DNA from: an uncultured Lysobacteraceae bacterium
GTDB taxonomy: Bacteria; Pseudomonadota; Gammaproteobacteria; Xanthomonadales; Xanthomonadaceae
Length of the DNA: 64,000 nucleotides
Assembly (NCBI GenBank): GCA_946480825.1
Contig: CAMLLG010000009.1
Coordinates: 1-64,000, forward strand
Direction of reading: 5' to 3'
Shown here one piece after another: positions 1 to 8,438 of this stretch; position 1 is the first letter of the stretch, and the number at the start of each line of letters is the position of its first letter. The notes under the pieces were generated by a model, which worked only from the letters and a program-made list of their open reading frames with translations, was not told the origin of the DNA and did no database searches. The position numbers and the translations under genes are program-made.

Positions 1-2
1 AC

Positions 3-1016
3 GCCTGGCAGCGCGGCCTGGTGCCGATCTCCTTCGACGCGATCATGCGCGCGGTGGAACTCAACGGCGCCGCGGTGCAGATGAACAAGACCGCGTTCGC
101 CTGGGGCCGTCTCGCCGCGATCGATCTGCCGGCGGTGGTCGAAGCCGCGGGCATCGTCAAGAACGCGCCCACCGCCGCCGAGGCGACGCCGCACGCGTTG
201 CCGCTGCTGGCGCCGACCGCGTCCGAAGGCCGCGAATCCGGGCTGATGCCGCAGACCGCGAACCTCCGCAGCGGCGACGAACTGCGTCACGTGCCTGAGC
301 ACGATCACGCCGGGGCCGGCCTCGCGTTCCTGCCGCTGGACGACGCGCGCCTGTCGCGCTCGCTCGACGAGATCATCGCCCGCCGCGTCGTCTTCCTCAC
401 CGAGTACCAGGACGCCGCCTACGCGAAGCGTTATCAGGATCTCGTCGCGAAGGTGCGCGCCGCCGAACAGGCCAAGGCGCCCGGCTCGACCGATCTGTCG
501 GAAGCGGTCGCGCGCTATGCGTTCAAGCTCATGGCGTACAAGGACGAATACGAAGTCGCGCGGCTGTACACCAGCGGCGAATTCAAGCGGCGCATCGAAC
601 AGCAGTTCGACGGCGACTACAGGATCCATTTCCACCTCGCGCCGCCGCTGCTGGCGAAGAAGAACGCGCAGGGGCAGCTGATCAAGCAGGAATTCGGCCC
701 CTGGGTGTTCAAGGCCTTCAAACTGCTGGCCAAACTGCGCGGCCTGCGCGGCGGCACCTTCGACATCTTCGGCTACACCGAAGAGCGGAAGATGGAACGC
801 CAACTCATCGCCGACTACTTCGCCACCATCGAACGCCTGCTCGCGACCCTCGACGCCGGCAACGCCGCGCTGGCCGCCGAGATCGCCTCGATCCCCGAAC
901 ACATCCGCGGCTACGGCCACGTGAAGGAAGCGCACCTGCACAAGGCGAAGGCGCGCGAGGCGGAGTTGTTGGCGAGGTGGGCAGAACCGCCCGCCAAAGC
1001 GCGGTCGGCGGCCTGA
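3..1016 (+). CDS. Indolepyruvate ferredoxin oxidoreductase, C-terminal part (partial)
   Basis: The reading frame is already open at the left edge, so only the last 337 residues are present. They match the C-terminal end of the large fused indolepyruvate ferredoxin oxidoreductase of proteobacteria, an enzyme that oxidatively decarboxylates arylpyruvates to aryl-acetyl-CoA. Visible are the end of the gamma-type domain (motif AVELNGAAVQMNKTAFAWGR) and then the helical DUF6537-like tail with EYEVARLY, GPWVFKAFKLL and FDIFGYTEERKMER. The thiamine-diphosphate and iron-sulphur domains must lie outside the window. A strong hairpin follows 24 nt after the stop. The family call comes from memory of the conserved C-terminus. 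Confidence 0.85.
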   Translation, partial: AWQRGLVPISFDAIMRAVELNGAAVQMNKTAFAWGRLAAIDLPAVVEAAGIVKNAPTAAEATPHALPLLAPTASEGRESGLMPQTANLRSGDELRHVPEHDHAGAGLAFLPLDDARLSRSLDEIIARRVVFLTEYQDAAYAKRYQDLVAKVRAAEQAKAPGSTDLSEAVARYAFKLMAYKDEYEVARLYTSGEFKRRIEQQFDGDYRIHFHLAPPLLAKKNAQGQLIKQEFGPWVFKAFKLLAKLRGLRGGTFDIFGYTEERKMERQLIADYFATIERLLATLDAGNAALAAEIASIPEHIRGYGHVKEAHLHKAKAREAELLARWAEPPAKARSAA

Positions 1017-1040
1017 GCACCGGCCTCACGCCATCACGAC

Positions 1041-1068
1041 GAAAGGCCCCGGTTTCCCGGGGCCTTTC
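1041..1068. terminator. Bidirectional hairpin terminator
   Basis: A 12-bp perfect stem (GAAAGGCCCCGG / CCGGGGCCTTTC) with a 4-nt TTTC loop is followed by GTTT on the plus strand. It lies between the convergent oxidoreductase and M56 peptidase genes, so it probably ends transcription from both sides. Confidence 0.75.
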
Positions 1069-1100
1069 GTTTGCGGAACGACACTGCGGCCAGCGAACGC

Positions 1101-3446
1101 TCAACTGCCGAAAAACCGATCCAACGCCTTCTCCGCCTGCCCGCGTTCGTGATCGGACATGGCGCGGGTCACCGCGCGGTAGTCTTCGATCAGCGCGGGG
1201 TCGTTGGGCATTTTCGCGGCGAGCGCGTCGAGCACTTCGCCGCGTTCGAAGTCCGAGGACATCGCGCGCACGCTGCGCAGGATCGCGCGGCTGCGGTCGG
1301 TATCCGGCGCGCCGCCGCGGATCAGCGCGGACAGCGCCTCGCGTTTCTCGAAATCGGAGGACATCGCATCGACGGCGGCGAGATAGTCGGCGACGGGCAG
1401 CGGTACGTCGGCGTCGGCCGCGACTTCCAGCAGCGAGCGCCGCTCGAAGTCGCTGTTCATGCCGCGCATGGTCTGCAGTGCGAGGGCGAGCGCCGCGGCG
1501 CTCGGCTGGCCGTCCTCGATCACCGCGGTCAACGCACGCCTGCGCTCGAAATCGCTCTCCAGTCCGTTGAGCGCGCGCGTCCAGCCGGCGGCGTTGGCGC
1601 CGTCCACCGGCAGCTTCTCGGCGGCATCGATCAACCACTCGGCGCGTTCGAAATCCGAATCGATGTCCGCGGCGATCGACAGCAGCGCGGTCTGGTGTGC
1701 CGGCGCGATCTGCGGCCGCGACAGGGCGATGGCCAGCGCGCGCCGCTTCTCGAAGTCGGAACGGATCGCGCGCATCAGGGTCAACGCTTTCGAGATCTGC
1801 GCATCGTCGGGATCGCCTTGGGCGAAGAACTGTCCGAGATATTCGGCGCGGACATGATCGCCGTGCAACTGCGCGATCTCGGCGAGCAGCGCGTCGGCAC
1901 CGCCGCGCGCCAGGATCCGTTTCGCGCGGGCCTCCGCGTCCAGGCCGCTCATCCGGTAGATGCGCGGAATGGCGGTCGCGAGCCAGGCCCCGGCGTCGGC
2001 ATCGAACGGCCGCGCGACGCCATCGACCTTGTACGCGCGCACCGCGGCGTTCGCACCCGGGGTCATGCGCAGGCTGCGCGAAACGCCGGCCTGCGTCTGT
2101 TCGATCTCGAACACCGCGCCGCTGCCCAGCGTCGCAACGTCGCTCTCGGCGTCGTTGAAGGCGACATCGCCGTCGATGACGACGCGCAGGGTTTCGCCCG
2201 CGACCGGCAGATCCGAACGGATCGCATGGGTCTGTCCGTTCTGGCGGATGGTGACCGACAGATCGTGTCGGTCGAGCAGACCGGGAATCATGCCGGGCCG
2301 CGCCACCACCATCACGCCCGGCAGGGCGATGAGCGCGAACAGCGCAAGAGCGGCGGCGGTCCAGCGCCAGCGCAGGGGAATCGTCGACAGCGTCATGGGT
2401 GCGTTCTCCAGAAGAGTGCGGACGCGCGGGACGATGCCGTCGCCGCGCTCGGCCATCGCCAGCGCCAGTGCGGCGCCGCGATCGAAGGGAATGGGGCGGC
2501 GGGCATCGGCCGCCTGCGCGCTGCGCGCGAGGCATTCGGCGAGACATTCCGCGAGCGCCCGGCCATCGCTGCGCTCCGCGGCCGTCCGATCGCACAGCGT
2601 CTCGGCCAGGGTTTCGAGCCGGCGCAGCGCGTGCCAGGCCAGCGGGTGGAAGAACAGCGGCACCAGCGCCAACCGCTGCAGCGGCCGCCACAGCGGATCG
2701 CGACGGCGCAGATGCGCCAGTTCGTGCGCGAGCATCGCGCGCAGCTGCATGCGATCAAGGCCTTCGGCCCAGCGCGGCAGCAGCACGACGCCCGGCAGCA
2801 CCATCGGGCTGGTCAGCGCCGGCAGCACGCGCAGCTCAGGCGCGGTCACGCTCATCTCTGCGGCGAGTGTCTGCAGCGTCGATGTGGTCTCGGCCGAAGC
2901 CTCGCGACCGTCACGCAGCACGCGGCGACGCATGCGCAGCAGCGCGCGCATCTGATGCGATACGCGCAGCAGCAGCACGGCACTGCCGAGACACCACAGC
3001 AGCAGCGCGAACAACATCGCATCGGCGGCGAGCGGCAAGGCGACACCCGGGGTCGCATCGTTCACGGGCACGACCGCGTTCGATGTCGTGCGCGGGACGA
3101 CGGGCGCCACGGCGGCATCGATGGACACGGCCTCCGCAGCTAATGATGCGGAGACAAGCGGCGATGACGCCACGGACGATGTCGGGATGGCTTCGGCGAC
3201 GACCACCGGCGATGCGCGCGACCCGCGCAGCGCATCGAAGGACACCGCTTCGATCGCCACCGAGACGAAGGCGCCGAACAGCGCGATCCGCCAGGCGAGT
3301 TCGGCCCAACCCGGATGCTTCAGCCAACCCGCGCGCTCCATCGCCCATACCGCGGCGAGCAGCACGGTCGCGTGCAGCACGAAGGCCAGCAGCAGACCCG
3401 CGAACGACGCCAGTGGCAGCGCGTCGACGGCGACCGTTCCGATCAT
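1101..3446 (-). CDS. BlaR1-like M56 membrane metallopeptidase with seven C-terminal SDFE repeats
   Basis: The 781-residue protein has N-terminal membrane segments (about 10-40, 50-70, 138-160) and an M56 zinc-protease motif HELAH at 241-245 with a downstream ETLCD that can supply the third ligand. Another membrane segment lies at about 360-385. BlaR1/MecR1 proteins of this family cleave the partner BlaI repressor when they sense a signal. The penicillin-binding sensor domain of BlaR1 is absent. Instead, the C-terminus carries seven helical repeats of about 34 residues, with SDFE at 563, 597, 631, 665, 697 and 731 and SDHE at 764. The ATG overlaps the stop of the blaI-like gene (ATGA), so the two are translationally coupled. 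The ligand cannot be told from sequence. Confidence 0.88.
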   Translation of the reverse strand: MIGTVAVDALPLASFAGLLLAFVLHATVLLAAVWAMERAGWLKHPGWAELAWRIALFGAFVSVAIEAVSFDALRGSRASPVVVAEAIPTSSVASSPLVSASLAAEAVSIDAAVAPVVPRTTSNAVVPVNDATPGVALPLAADAMLFALLLWCLGSAVLLLRVSHQMRALLRMRRRVLRDGREASAETTSTLQTLAAEMSVTAPELRVLPALTSPMVLPGVVLLPRWAEGLDRMQLRAMLAHELAHLRRRDPLWRPLQRLALVPLFFHPLAWHALRRLETLAETLCDRTAAERSDGRALAECLAECLARSAQAADARRPIPFDRGAALALAMAERGDGIVPRVRTLLENAPMTLSTIPLRWRWTAAALALFALIALPGVMVVARPGMIPGLLDRHDLSVTIRQNGQTHAIRSDLPVAGETLRVVIDGDVAFNDAESDVATLGSGAVFEIEQTQAGVSRSLRMTPGANAAVRAYKVDGVARPFDADAGAWLATAIPRIYRMSGLDAEARAKRILARGGADALLAEIAQLHGDHVRAEYLGQFFAQGDPDDAQISKALTLMRAIRSDFEKRRALAIALSRPQIAPAHQTALLSIAADIDSDFERAEWLIDAAEKLPVDGANAAGWTRALNGLESDFERRRALTAVIEDGQPSAAALALALQTMRGMNSDFERRSLLEVAADADVPLPVADYLAAVDAMSSDFEKREALSALIRGGAPDTDRSRAILRSVRAMSSDFERGEVLDALAAKMPNDPALIEDYRAVTRAMSDHERGQAEKALDRFFGS

Positions 3447-3826
3447 GACTTGCCCTCCTCGTCCGCACGCTGCAGCAATGCGCGCACCTGTTCGAGATCG
3501 CTCTGCGCCACCTCGCGCTCGCTGACCAGATGCGCCAGCAGCGCCTTGGAATCGCCCCGGAACACCTGCGCGATCAGGCTGGACACCATGGTCCGGCGCA
3601 CCTGGGCCTCGGTCACGCACGGCCGGTACACGAGCATCCTCCCGTCGCGGCTCGCCTCGACGACGCCGCGCTTCTCCAGGCGGCTCAGCAACGTGGCCAC
3701 GGTGGTGTGGGCCAGATCGCGGTCGGCCAGCGCCTCGGTGACCTCCGCCACGCTCAGCGCTCCGCCCCGCCACAGCACCCGCATCAGATCCAGCTGCAGG
3801 TCGCTCAATACGATGTCGTCGGCCAT
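3443..3826 (-). CDS. BlaI/MecI/CopY-family transcriptional repressor
   Basis: This 127-residue winged-helix protein has the typical family length. The N-terminus (ISDLQLDLMRVLWRGGALSV type) and TVATLLSRLEKRGVVEASRDGR form the helix-turn-helix and wing; the C-terminal half is the dimerisation region that M56 proteases of this family cleave. It is the first gene of a two-gene minus-strand operon and overlaps the M56 gene by 4 nt. Its promoter lies within a large palindrome, so autorepression is likely. The ribosome binding site GAGGAAAGG, just before the ATG, is itself part of the palindrome. Confidence 0.93.
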   Translation of the reverse strand: MADDIVLSDLQLDLMRVLWRGGALSVAEVTEALADRDLAHTTVATLLSRLEKRGVVEASRDGRMLVYRPCVTEAQVRRTMVSSLIAQVFRGDSKALLAHLVSEREVAQSDLEQVRALLQRADEEGKS

Positions 3827-3829
3827 GTC

Positions 3830-3875
3830 GGCCTTTCCTCTACAACTGTAGTACTACAGTTGTAGAGGAAAGGCC
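3830..3875. promoter_or_regulatory. 46-bp perfect palindrome, presumed BlaI-type operator over promoter and RBS
   Basis: Bases 3830-3875 read identically on both strands, centred on the AGTACT at 3850-3855, with TACAACTGTA / TACAGTTGTA half-sites. BlaI/MecI/CopY operators are TACA...TGTA dyads, which fits. On the minus strand a promoter can be drawn with -35 TTGACG (3888-3883), an 18-nt spacer and -10 TACAAC (3864-3859), so the dyad covers the -10 and reaches the ribosome binding site of the blaI-like gene 3 nt from its ATG. The operator role is inferred; the symmetry is seen directly. Confidence 0.8.
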
Positions 3876-3907
3876 CGGAAGGCGTCAAGGGGCTGAAGGT
3901 CATGGTC

Positions 3908-5467
3908 TCAATCTCCGGCGCGGATGGCGTGTCGCTCGACGATCCAGGCGCCGTCACTGTAGGCAAGACGCACATCGCCGACCTCCGCATCCACGGCTGG
4001 GGTCACGCTGGGGTTAATCAGTTCGCGATAGGTCCGCACCGCAGCGGGTCTCGGTTCGCTGGTGAACAACATGCGCGCACCGCTCTCGGCCGACGCCAAC
4101 TGCTGGGCGAATCGCGCGAACGCGTCGGATGGGCGGTGTTCGTCACGAGGCTTGTGCGAAAGCAGGAGATAGGCTTCGTCCTGCTGCTCGTCGAATCCGG
4201 CATCCAGCAGCGCGTGATAGAAATATTTGTTGTGGCCCGCATGATGCGCGACCTGCACGACATCCAGACGGCCTTTCAATACCCCAATCAGCGCAGGGTG
4301 GAATCTCAGTTCATTCGCATGGGGATCCATCGGAAAATCGACGAACCCGGAATCGCCAGTGATGAGCACGCGACGATCAGCGTGCGCGAAGACCATGCTG
4401 TAGCTCAGCTCGTTGCTGGGCGTGATGTTCTCCACCGGGATGTCGGCCACGAGCGCCAGCGCCATGTAGTTTCCGGTCGGCAATCTCTTCCAGTGCTTCC
4501 TGATCAGGCCGATCGAAGGACCCAACAACGTCATGAACGTGCCCTTTCTCGGGCGCCCCCGCGCCCGCAGAAACATTCGGCTCCCCGCATGCCATTTGAA
4601 GTGGACGGGCTTCCCGTCCGGAATATATTCAAATCGCATCGGGACGCCCTTGGCCTTGAGCGCGACGACGACCTTGTTCAGGAAGCTGGCAGTGATCGCG
4701 CCCTTCGCGATGCTTTTCTCGATGTACGCCAGGCTTCGCCGCGCAGCCATCGGGTTCGTGCGGCCGGACGACATCATCGCCAGCAGTTCCCGATCCGTCC
4801 ATCGCCAAATCCCGCGGCGACGGAATTCCGAAAGATCGAGCGGGGGACGCACGTCGCATTTGGCATGATCCTCGTGATTGCGCACGGAAAGGAACTCGTC
4901 GGCTTCCGCCAGTCGGCGCTTGAAATACTCGACATCCACGGATTCGGGCAGGTCCTCGCCGGAACCTTCATCGGCCGACAGCAAATCTCCGAACGACCTG
5001 TATTCACGTAGTCCGAGCAATCGCCGGCTTTTCAGGATACTCTCGATCTGGACGGCCTTCGAGCGCATATAACGATCGAAATTGGCGCCATCGTCGCCTG
5101 CAGCGAATTTGCTTGCGATGAAATCGGCGGCCCTCGGCGCCTCCCATTCTTCGGCGACCGGCGCGGTATCGTCCGCGACAGGCGGCAACCAAGCCTCGCC
5201 GATCTCGTACTGCTCGATCACCGGCACCATGCGATTGAGATGATCGCTGTCGTAATGGGTACCGATCAGCAGGTCGATCCGCGCGCGATGCCCTTCCGTG
5301 CTTGGCAGGATCGACTGAAGCTTGTCGACGACATGATCGCGACCATAAGCACCGCCGCTGGTCCCCGCGTCCGCGAGGATGGTGACGGTGCGATCCTCGG
5401 CGAAAAATTGAATGAGGATCGAAGCGCCGAGCTGCACTTCGAACATGTCGATCTGAATCTCGGCCAT
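3908..5467 (-). CDS. Stand-alone ComEC-type metallo-beta-lactamase-fold protein
   Basis: The 519-residue protein begins with a short strand region and has the metal motif THYDSDH at about 70-76 (the THxDxDH variant of HxHxDH), then LITGDSGF and a VAHHAGHNKYFYH segment. These are the three metal-binding regions seen in the soluble domain of ComEC/Rec2 and in free-standing relatives. There are no membrane segments, so it is probably cytoplasmic. The ATG at 5467 was chosen because GAGGAG lies 7 nt upstream; the frame stays open for another 185 codons, but over the neighbouring gene. Its substrate is unknown; family members include nucleases and phosphodiesterases. It is followed by the blaI operon in the same orientation after an 82-nt gap. 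Confidence 0.75.
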   Translation of the reverse strand: MAEIQIDMFEVQLGASILIQFFAEDRTVTILADAGTSGGAYGRDHVVDKLQSILPSTEGHRARIDLLIGTHYDSDHLNRMVPVIEQYEIGEAWLPPVADDTAPVAEEWEAPRAADFIASKFAAGDDGANFDRYMRSKAVQIESILKSRRLLGLREYRSFGDLLSADEGSGEDLPESVDVEYFKRRLAEADEFLSVRNHEDHAKCDVRPPLDLSEFRRRGIWRWTDRELLAMMSSGRTNPMAARRSLAYIEKSIAKGAITASFLNKVVVALKAKGVPMRFEYIPDGKPVHFKWHAGSRMFLRARGRPRKGTFMTLLGPSIGLIRKHWKRLPTGNYMALALVADIPVENITPSNELSYSMVFAHADRRVLITGDSGFVDFPMDPHANELRFHPALIGVLKGRLDVVQVAHHAGHNKYFYHALLDAGFDEQQDEAYLLLSHKPRDEHRPSDAFARFAQQLASAESGARMLFTSEPRPAAVRTYRELINPSVTPAVDAEVGDVRLAYSDGAWIVERHAIRAGD

Positions 5468-5608
5468 CACGCGCTCCTCGTGCAATCCGCCCACATGGTT
5501 CGCCCACGACCAGGGCATGCCTCGGACCTGTCGCGGACGTTGCTGGACTTTACGAAATCCTACCGCCGCCATGCATACTGGGCGCATCCCCCGCGGAAAG
5601 GAATTGCC

Positions 5609-6016
5609 ATGTCGCCGCTGCCGCTGTCGTTGTTCGCGCTGTTCTCCATCGCCGCCTGCGCGCCCATGGCGCCGGACTCGGTGTCTGGCTCCGGACCGGA
5701 TGCGACGCAGCCCGACTCGGCGGAACCCGGCGCCGCCGATCCGGCGGATGCCGCCAGCGGCGACAAGCCGGTCGAGGGTCCGGAGCCGCCGGGCATCGTG
5801 CGCTTGCCCGAGGGCGAATGCGATGCCGCGCCCGCGCAGCGTTATGTCGGGCAGAAGGTCGACAGCGCGGTTGTTCAGGCGGCGCTGACGGCGACGAAGG
5901 CCAAGCAGGTGCGGGTGATCGAGCCCGACATGATGGTCACCATGGATTTCCGCAGCGATCGCCTGAACGTGCGCGTCGACAAGGACGGCAAGATCATCGA
6001 GATCACCTGCGGCTGA
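5609..6016 (+). CDS. I78-family peptidase inhibitor lipoprotein
   Basis: This short 135-residue protein starts with a lipoprotein signal (LFALFSIAAC, lipobox Cys near residue 15), followed by an acidic, Pro/Ala-rich linker. The C-terminal 65 residues carry the I78 pattern: CDAAPAQRYVGQKV, then VRVIEPDMMVTMDFRSDRLN and a terminal CG. I78 inhibitors are small potato-inhibitor-like blockers of serine proteases such as elastase. The two cysteines of the domain probably form a disulphide outside the cytoplasm. AAGGA lies 6 nt before the ATG. It precedes the secreted ribonuclease gene by 83 nt in the same direction. Confidence 0.85.
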   Translation: MSPLPLSLFALFSIAACAPMAPDSVSGSGPDATQPDSAEPGAADPADAASGDKPVEGPEPPGIVRLPEGECDAAPAQRYVGQKVDSAVVQAALTATKAKQVRVIEPDMMVTMDFRSDRLNVRVDKDGKIIEITCG

Positions 6017-6099
6017 CAGCATCCGATTTGACGCCGATCAGCATCGGCGCCGTCGCATGGGCACACAGTAGGCCGACACAGCGGCAGGAGAGATCGACG

Positions 6100-6627
6100 A
6101 TGCGTTCGAAATGGATCGCGGTGGTGGCCGTGGCCTTGCTGGCCGCGCTGGCGTGGCACAGCGCGCGCACGCCCGAGACAACGCAATCGACGCCATCGAC
6201 GACGTCGCCCGCCGCCATGCCGCCGGCCGGCTCGGCAGCGCCCGATCCACTGGAAATGCCGCCGCCGTTCGCGGAGACCGCGAAACGCGAGGCCTCCGCG
6301 GACACCGCGGGTTATCCGGATTTCCTGCCGCCCGAAGCCATCGACACGCTGCAGACGATCGCGCGGGGCGGCCCGTATCCGTATCGCCAGGACGACGGCG
6401 TGTTCGGCAACCGCGAACGCCGGCTGCCGTCGCAGCCGCGCGGCTACTATCGCGAATACACGGTCGACACGCCCGGTTCGCGCGATCGCGGCGCGCGGCG
6501 GATCGTCGCCGGTGGACGTCCGCCGGTCGAATATTTCTACACCGACGATCACTACCGCAGTTTCCGCCGTTTCACGCTGGACGGCACGAACAACGGTACG
6601 AACGACGACACGGCGGCGGCGCGATGA
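6100..6627 (+). CDS. Secreted guanyl-specific ribonuclease (barnase/N1-T1 family)
   Basis: The 175-residue protein has an N-terminal membrane or signal segment (WIAVVAVALLAALAW) and a Pro/Ala/Thr-rich linker, then a microbial ribonuclease domain. Motifs are LPPEAIDTLQTI, FGNRE..LP (with the catalytic Glu expected in this strand), YYREYTVDTPGSRDRGARRI and FYTDDHYRSFRRF (with the catalytic His). This matches the barnase/Sa class, which cleaves RNA after guanosine. Its TGA overlaps the ATG of the barstar-like gene, giving a coupled enzyme-inhibitor pair. An AGGAG sits 10 nt before the ATG. Confidence 0.88.
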   Translation: MRSKWIAVVAVALLAALAWHSARTPETTQSTPSTTSPAAMPPAGSAAPDPLEMPPPFAETAKREASADTAGYPDFLPPEAIDTLQTIARGGPYPYRQDDGVFGNRERRLPSQPRGYYREYTVDTPGSRDRGARRIVAGGRPPVEYFYTDDHYRSFRRFTLDGTNNGTNDDTAAAR

Positions 6628-7061
6628 ACACGATCGAGCTCGGCGCGCTGCTGGCGGATCCGACCCAGGCCGGCGCCTATTTCGTCGACGCGCGCGACCG
6701 CGAATCGCTGGTCGAAGCCGGCGGCACGCTGCAGTTCGCGGTGCTGCCGATCGATCTGCGCAGCTGCGCGGACGCCGACGCGGCGATGCGCGAAATCGCG
6801 GAGACGCTGCGTTTTCCGGAATGGTTCGGCGGCAACCTCGACGCACTGGCCGACTGTCTCGCCGACCTGTCGTGGCTGCCCGCGGACGGTTACGTGCTGG
6901 TGCTCGAACACAGCGGCGAGTGGCGCGCGCACGAACCGGACACGATGGGCGCGGTGCTGGAAATCCTCAACGACAGCGCGACGCGCTGGGCGCGGGATCG
7001 CGTGCCGTTCTGGTCGTTCCTTCCGGTGTCCGCGCAGGAACTCGAAGCCATCAACGCATAG
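6624..7061 (+). CDS. Barstar-family ribonuclease inhibitor
   Basis: The 145-residue cytoplasmic protein matches barstar: IDLRSCADADAAMREIAETLRFPEWFGGNLDALADCLADLSW contains the hallmark FP.wFG.NlDAL.DcL segment whose helix and acidic residue plug the active site of barnase. It should neutralise unexported ribonuclease from the gene just upstream. The ATGA overlap with the ribonuclease gene means that inhibitor synthesis is tied to enzyme synthesis. It is longer than Bacillus barstar (about 90 residues) because of extra N- and C-terminal segments, as is common in proteobacterial members. Confidence 0.9.
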   Translation: MNTIELGALLADPTQAGAYFVDARDRESLVEAGGTLQFAVLPIDLRSCADADAAMREIAETLRFPEWFGGNLDALADCLADLSWLPADGYVLVLEHSGEWRAHEPDTMGAVLEILNDSATRWARDRVPFWSFLPVSAQELEAINA

Positions 7062-7066
7062 CTTTT

Positions 7067-7135
7067 GTAGGAGCGCCGGAAGGCGCGATCGGCTGCGGAA
7101 ACTCATTCACCGGTCGCGCCTCACGGCGCTCCTGC
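7067..7135. repeat. REP-like inverted repeat
   Basis: GTAGGAGCGCCGGAAGGCGC and its imperfect complement GCGCCTCACGGCGCTCCTGC form arms of about 26 bp separated by about 17 nt. It sits between the convergent barstar-like and MFS genes and may also end transcription. The same GTAGGAG...CTCCT(A/G)C design recurs at 13201 and 31302. Confidence 0.8.
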
Positions 7136-7163
7136 GAAAGCAGTGACGCGATGCGGGGCGCGG

Positions 7164-8438
7164 TTACGGCACCGGATCGGGCACCGCGTTGATCTCCGCC
7201 GCTGGCGCCCGCGCGAAACGCCAGGCGACGACCACCGCGCAGGCCAGCAATGCCGCGGCGATCAGGAAGGCGATGCCGGGCAGGTGCATCGGTGCGCGCG
7301 GGCCGATGAAATACCCGAACGAACCGGCGAACACCGCCGGTGCGGCGATGCCGGCCAGCGACACCAGACTGCTCAACGCGCCCTGGATGCGGCCCTGCAC
7401 CTCCGGCCCGACCTGCCGCGTGATCAACGCCTGCGTGGCCGGCGCGGCGATCGCCCACAGCGCGCTGATCGGCAGGCCGAGCATGAAGATCCAGCCGGCG
7501 CCGGCGAAGCCGTAGATCACGAAGCCGACGACACCGCAGCACAGACCGAACAGGATCGCGCGGCGCTCGCCGAGCCGCTTCACGAGCTTGCCGACCAGCA
7601 CCGCATTCACGATCACGCTCAGCACGCCGACCGCGGCCAGCACGTAACCGGCCTCTTTTTCCTTCCAGCCGAAACTTTCGTCGGCGAACAGCACGAACGT
7701 GCTCGGGTACACGTAGTGCGCGAAATTGGCGAGGAACACCAGCGCGACCAGGCCCCAGATCTGCGGGTAATTGCGCAGCAGATGCACCGAGCCCATCGGT
7801 TTGGCGTGCGCCCAGTCGAACGTCGGCGAGCGGCGCTCCTTCGGCAACGATTCCGGCAATACGAACACACCGTAGGCGAAATTGATCAGCGCCAGCGCGG
7901 CGGAGAACCAGAACGGCAGACGATGGTCGATGTCGCCGAGCAAGCCGCCGATCACCGGGCCGACGATGAAGCCCAGGCCGAACGCCGCGCCGATCATGCC
8001 GAAACTCTTCGCGCGGTTTTCCGGCGTGGTGATGTCGGCGATATAGGCGTTCGCGGTGGTGAAGCTGGCCGAGGTCGCGGCGGAGATGAGACGGCCGACG
8101 AACAGCCACGCGAGATTCGGCGCCAGCGCCATGAAGATGAAGTCGACGCCCAGGCCGAGGCACGACAGCAGGATCACCGGGCGCCGGCCGAAGCGGTCGG
8201 ACAGCGCGCCCTGCACCGGCGCGCTGAAGAACTGCACGACCGCGAACGCGGTGCCGAAAATCCCGACCCAATAGGCCGCCGTCGAGGTGTCGCCGCCGAC
8301 GAAGCTTTCGACCAGATGCGGCAGCACCGGGATGATCACGCCGAAGGCGAGCACATCGATCAGCACGGTGACGAAGATGAAGACGAGCGCAGCCTGACGG
8401 CGTGCACCCGCGAGAGGCGTAGGGGCAGGCGAATTCAC
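7164..8438 (-). CDS. TetA-like MFS drug/H+ antiporter
   Basis: The 424-residue, 12-helix transporter carries MFS motif A in the first cytoplasmic loop (GALSDRFGRRPVIL), FGVIIPVLPHLV in helix 1 and IGAAFGLGFIVGPVIGGLLG, the motif-C-like antiporter signature in helix 5. The overall pattern is that of the TetA(class C/G-like) family, but these proteins are usually general efflux pumps in this group and tetracycline transport is not shown. No in-frame ATG precedes the first helix closely; GTG at 8438 gives the expected N-terminus. It is divergent from gltB. Confidence 0.85.
   Translation of the reverse strand: MNSPAPTPLAGARRQAALVFIFVTVLIDVLAFGVIIPVLPHLVESFVGGDTSTAAYWVGIFGTAFAVVQFFSAPVQGALSDRFGRRPVILLSCLGLGVDFIFMALAPNLAWLFVGRLISAATSASFTTANAYIADITTPENRAKSFGMIGAAFGLGFIVGPVIGGLLGDIDHRLPFWFSAALALINFAYGVFVLPESLPKERRSPTFDWAHAKPMGSVHLLRNYPQIWGLVALVFLANFAHYVYPSTFVLFADESFGWKEKEAGYVLAAVGVLSVIVNAVLVGKLVKRLGERRAILFGLCCGVVGFVIYGFAGAGWIFMLGLPISALWAIAAPATQALITRQVGPEVQGRIQGALSSLVSLAGIAAPAVFAGSFGYFIGPRAPMHLPGIAFLIAAALLACAVVVAWRFARAPAAEINAVPDPVP

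Noticed and set aside
1071..3143. 690-residue plus-strand frame opposite the M56 gene
   Set aside because: Antisense shadow; the minus strand has the HELAH peptidase and the SDFE repeats in one continuous frame.
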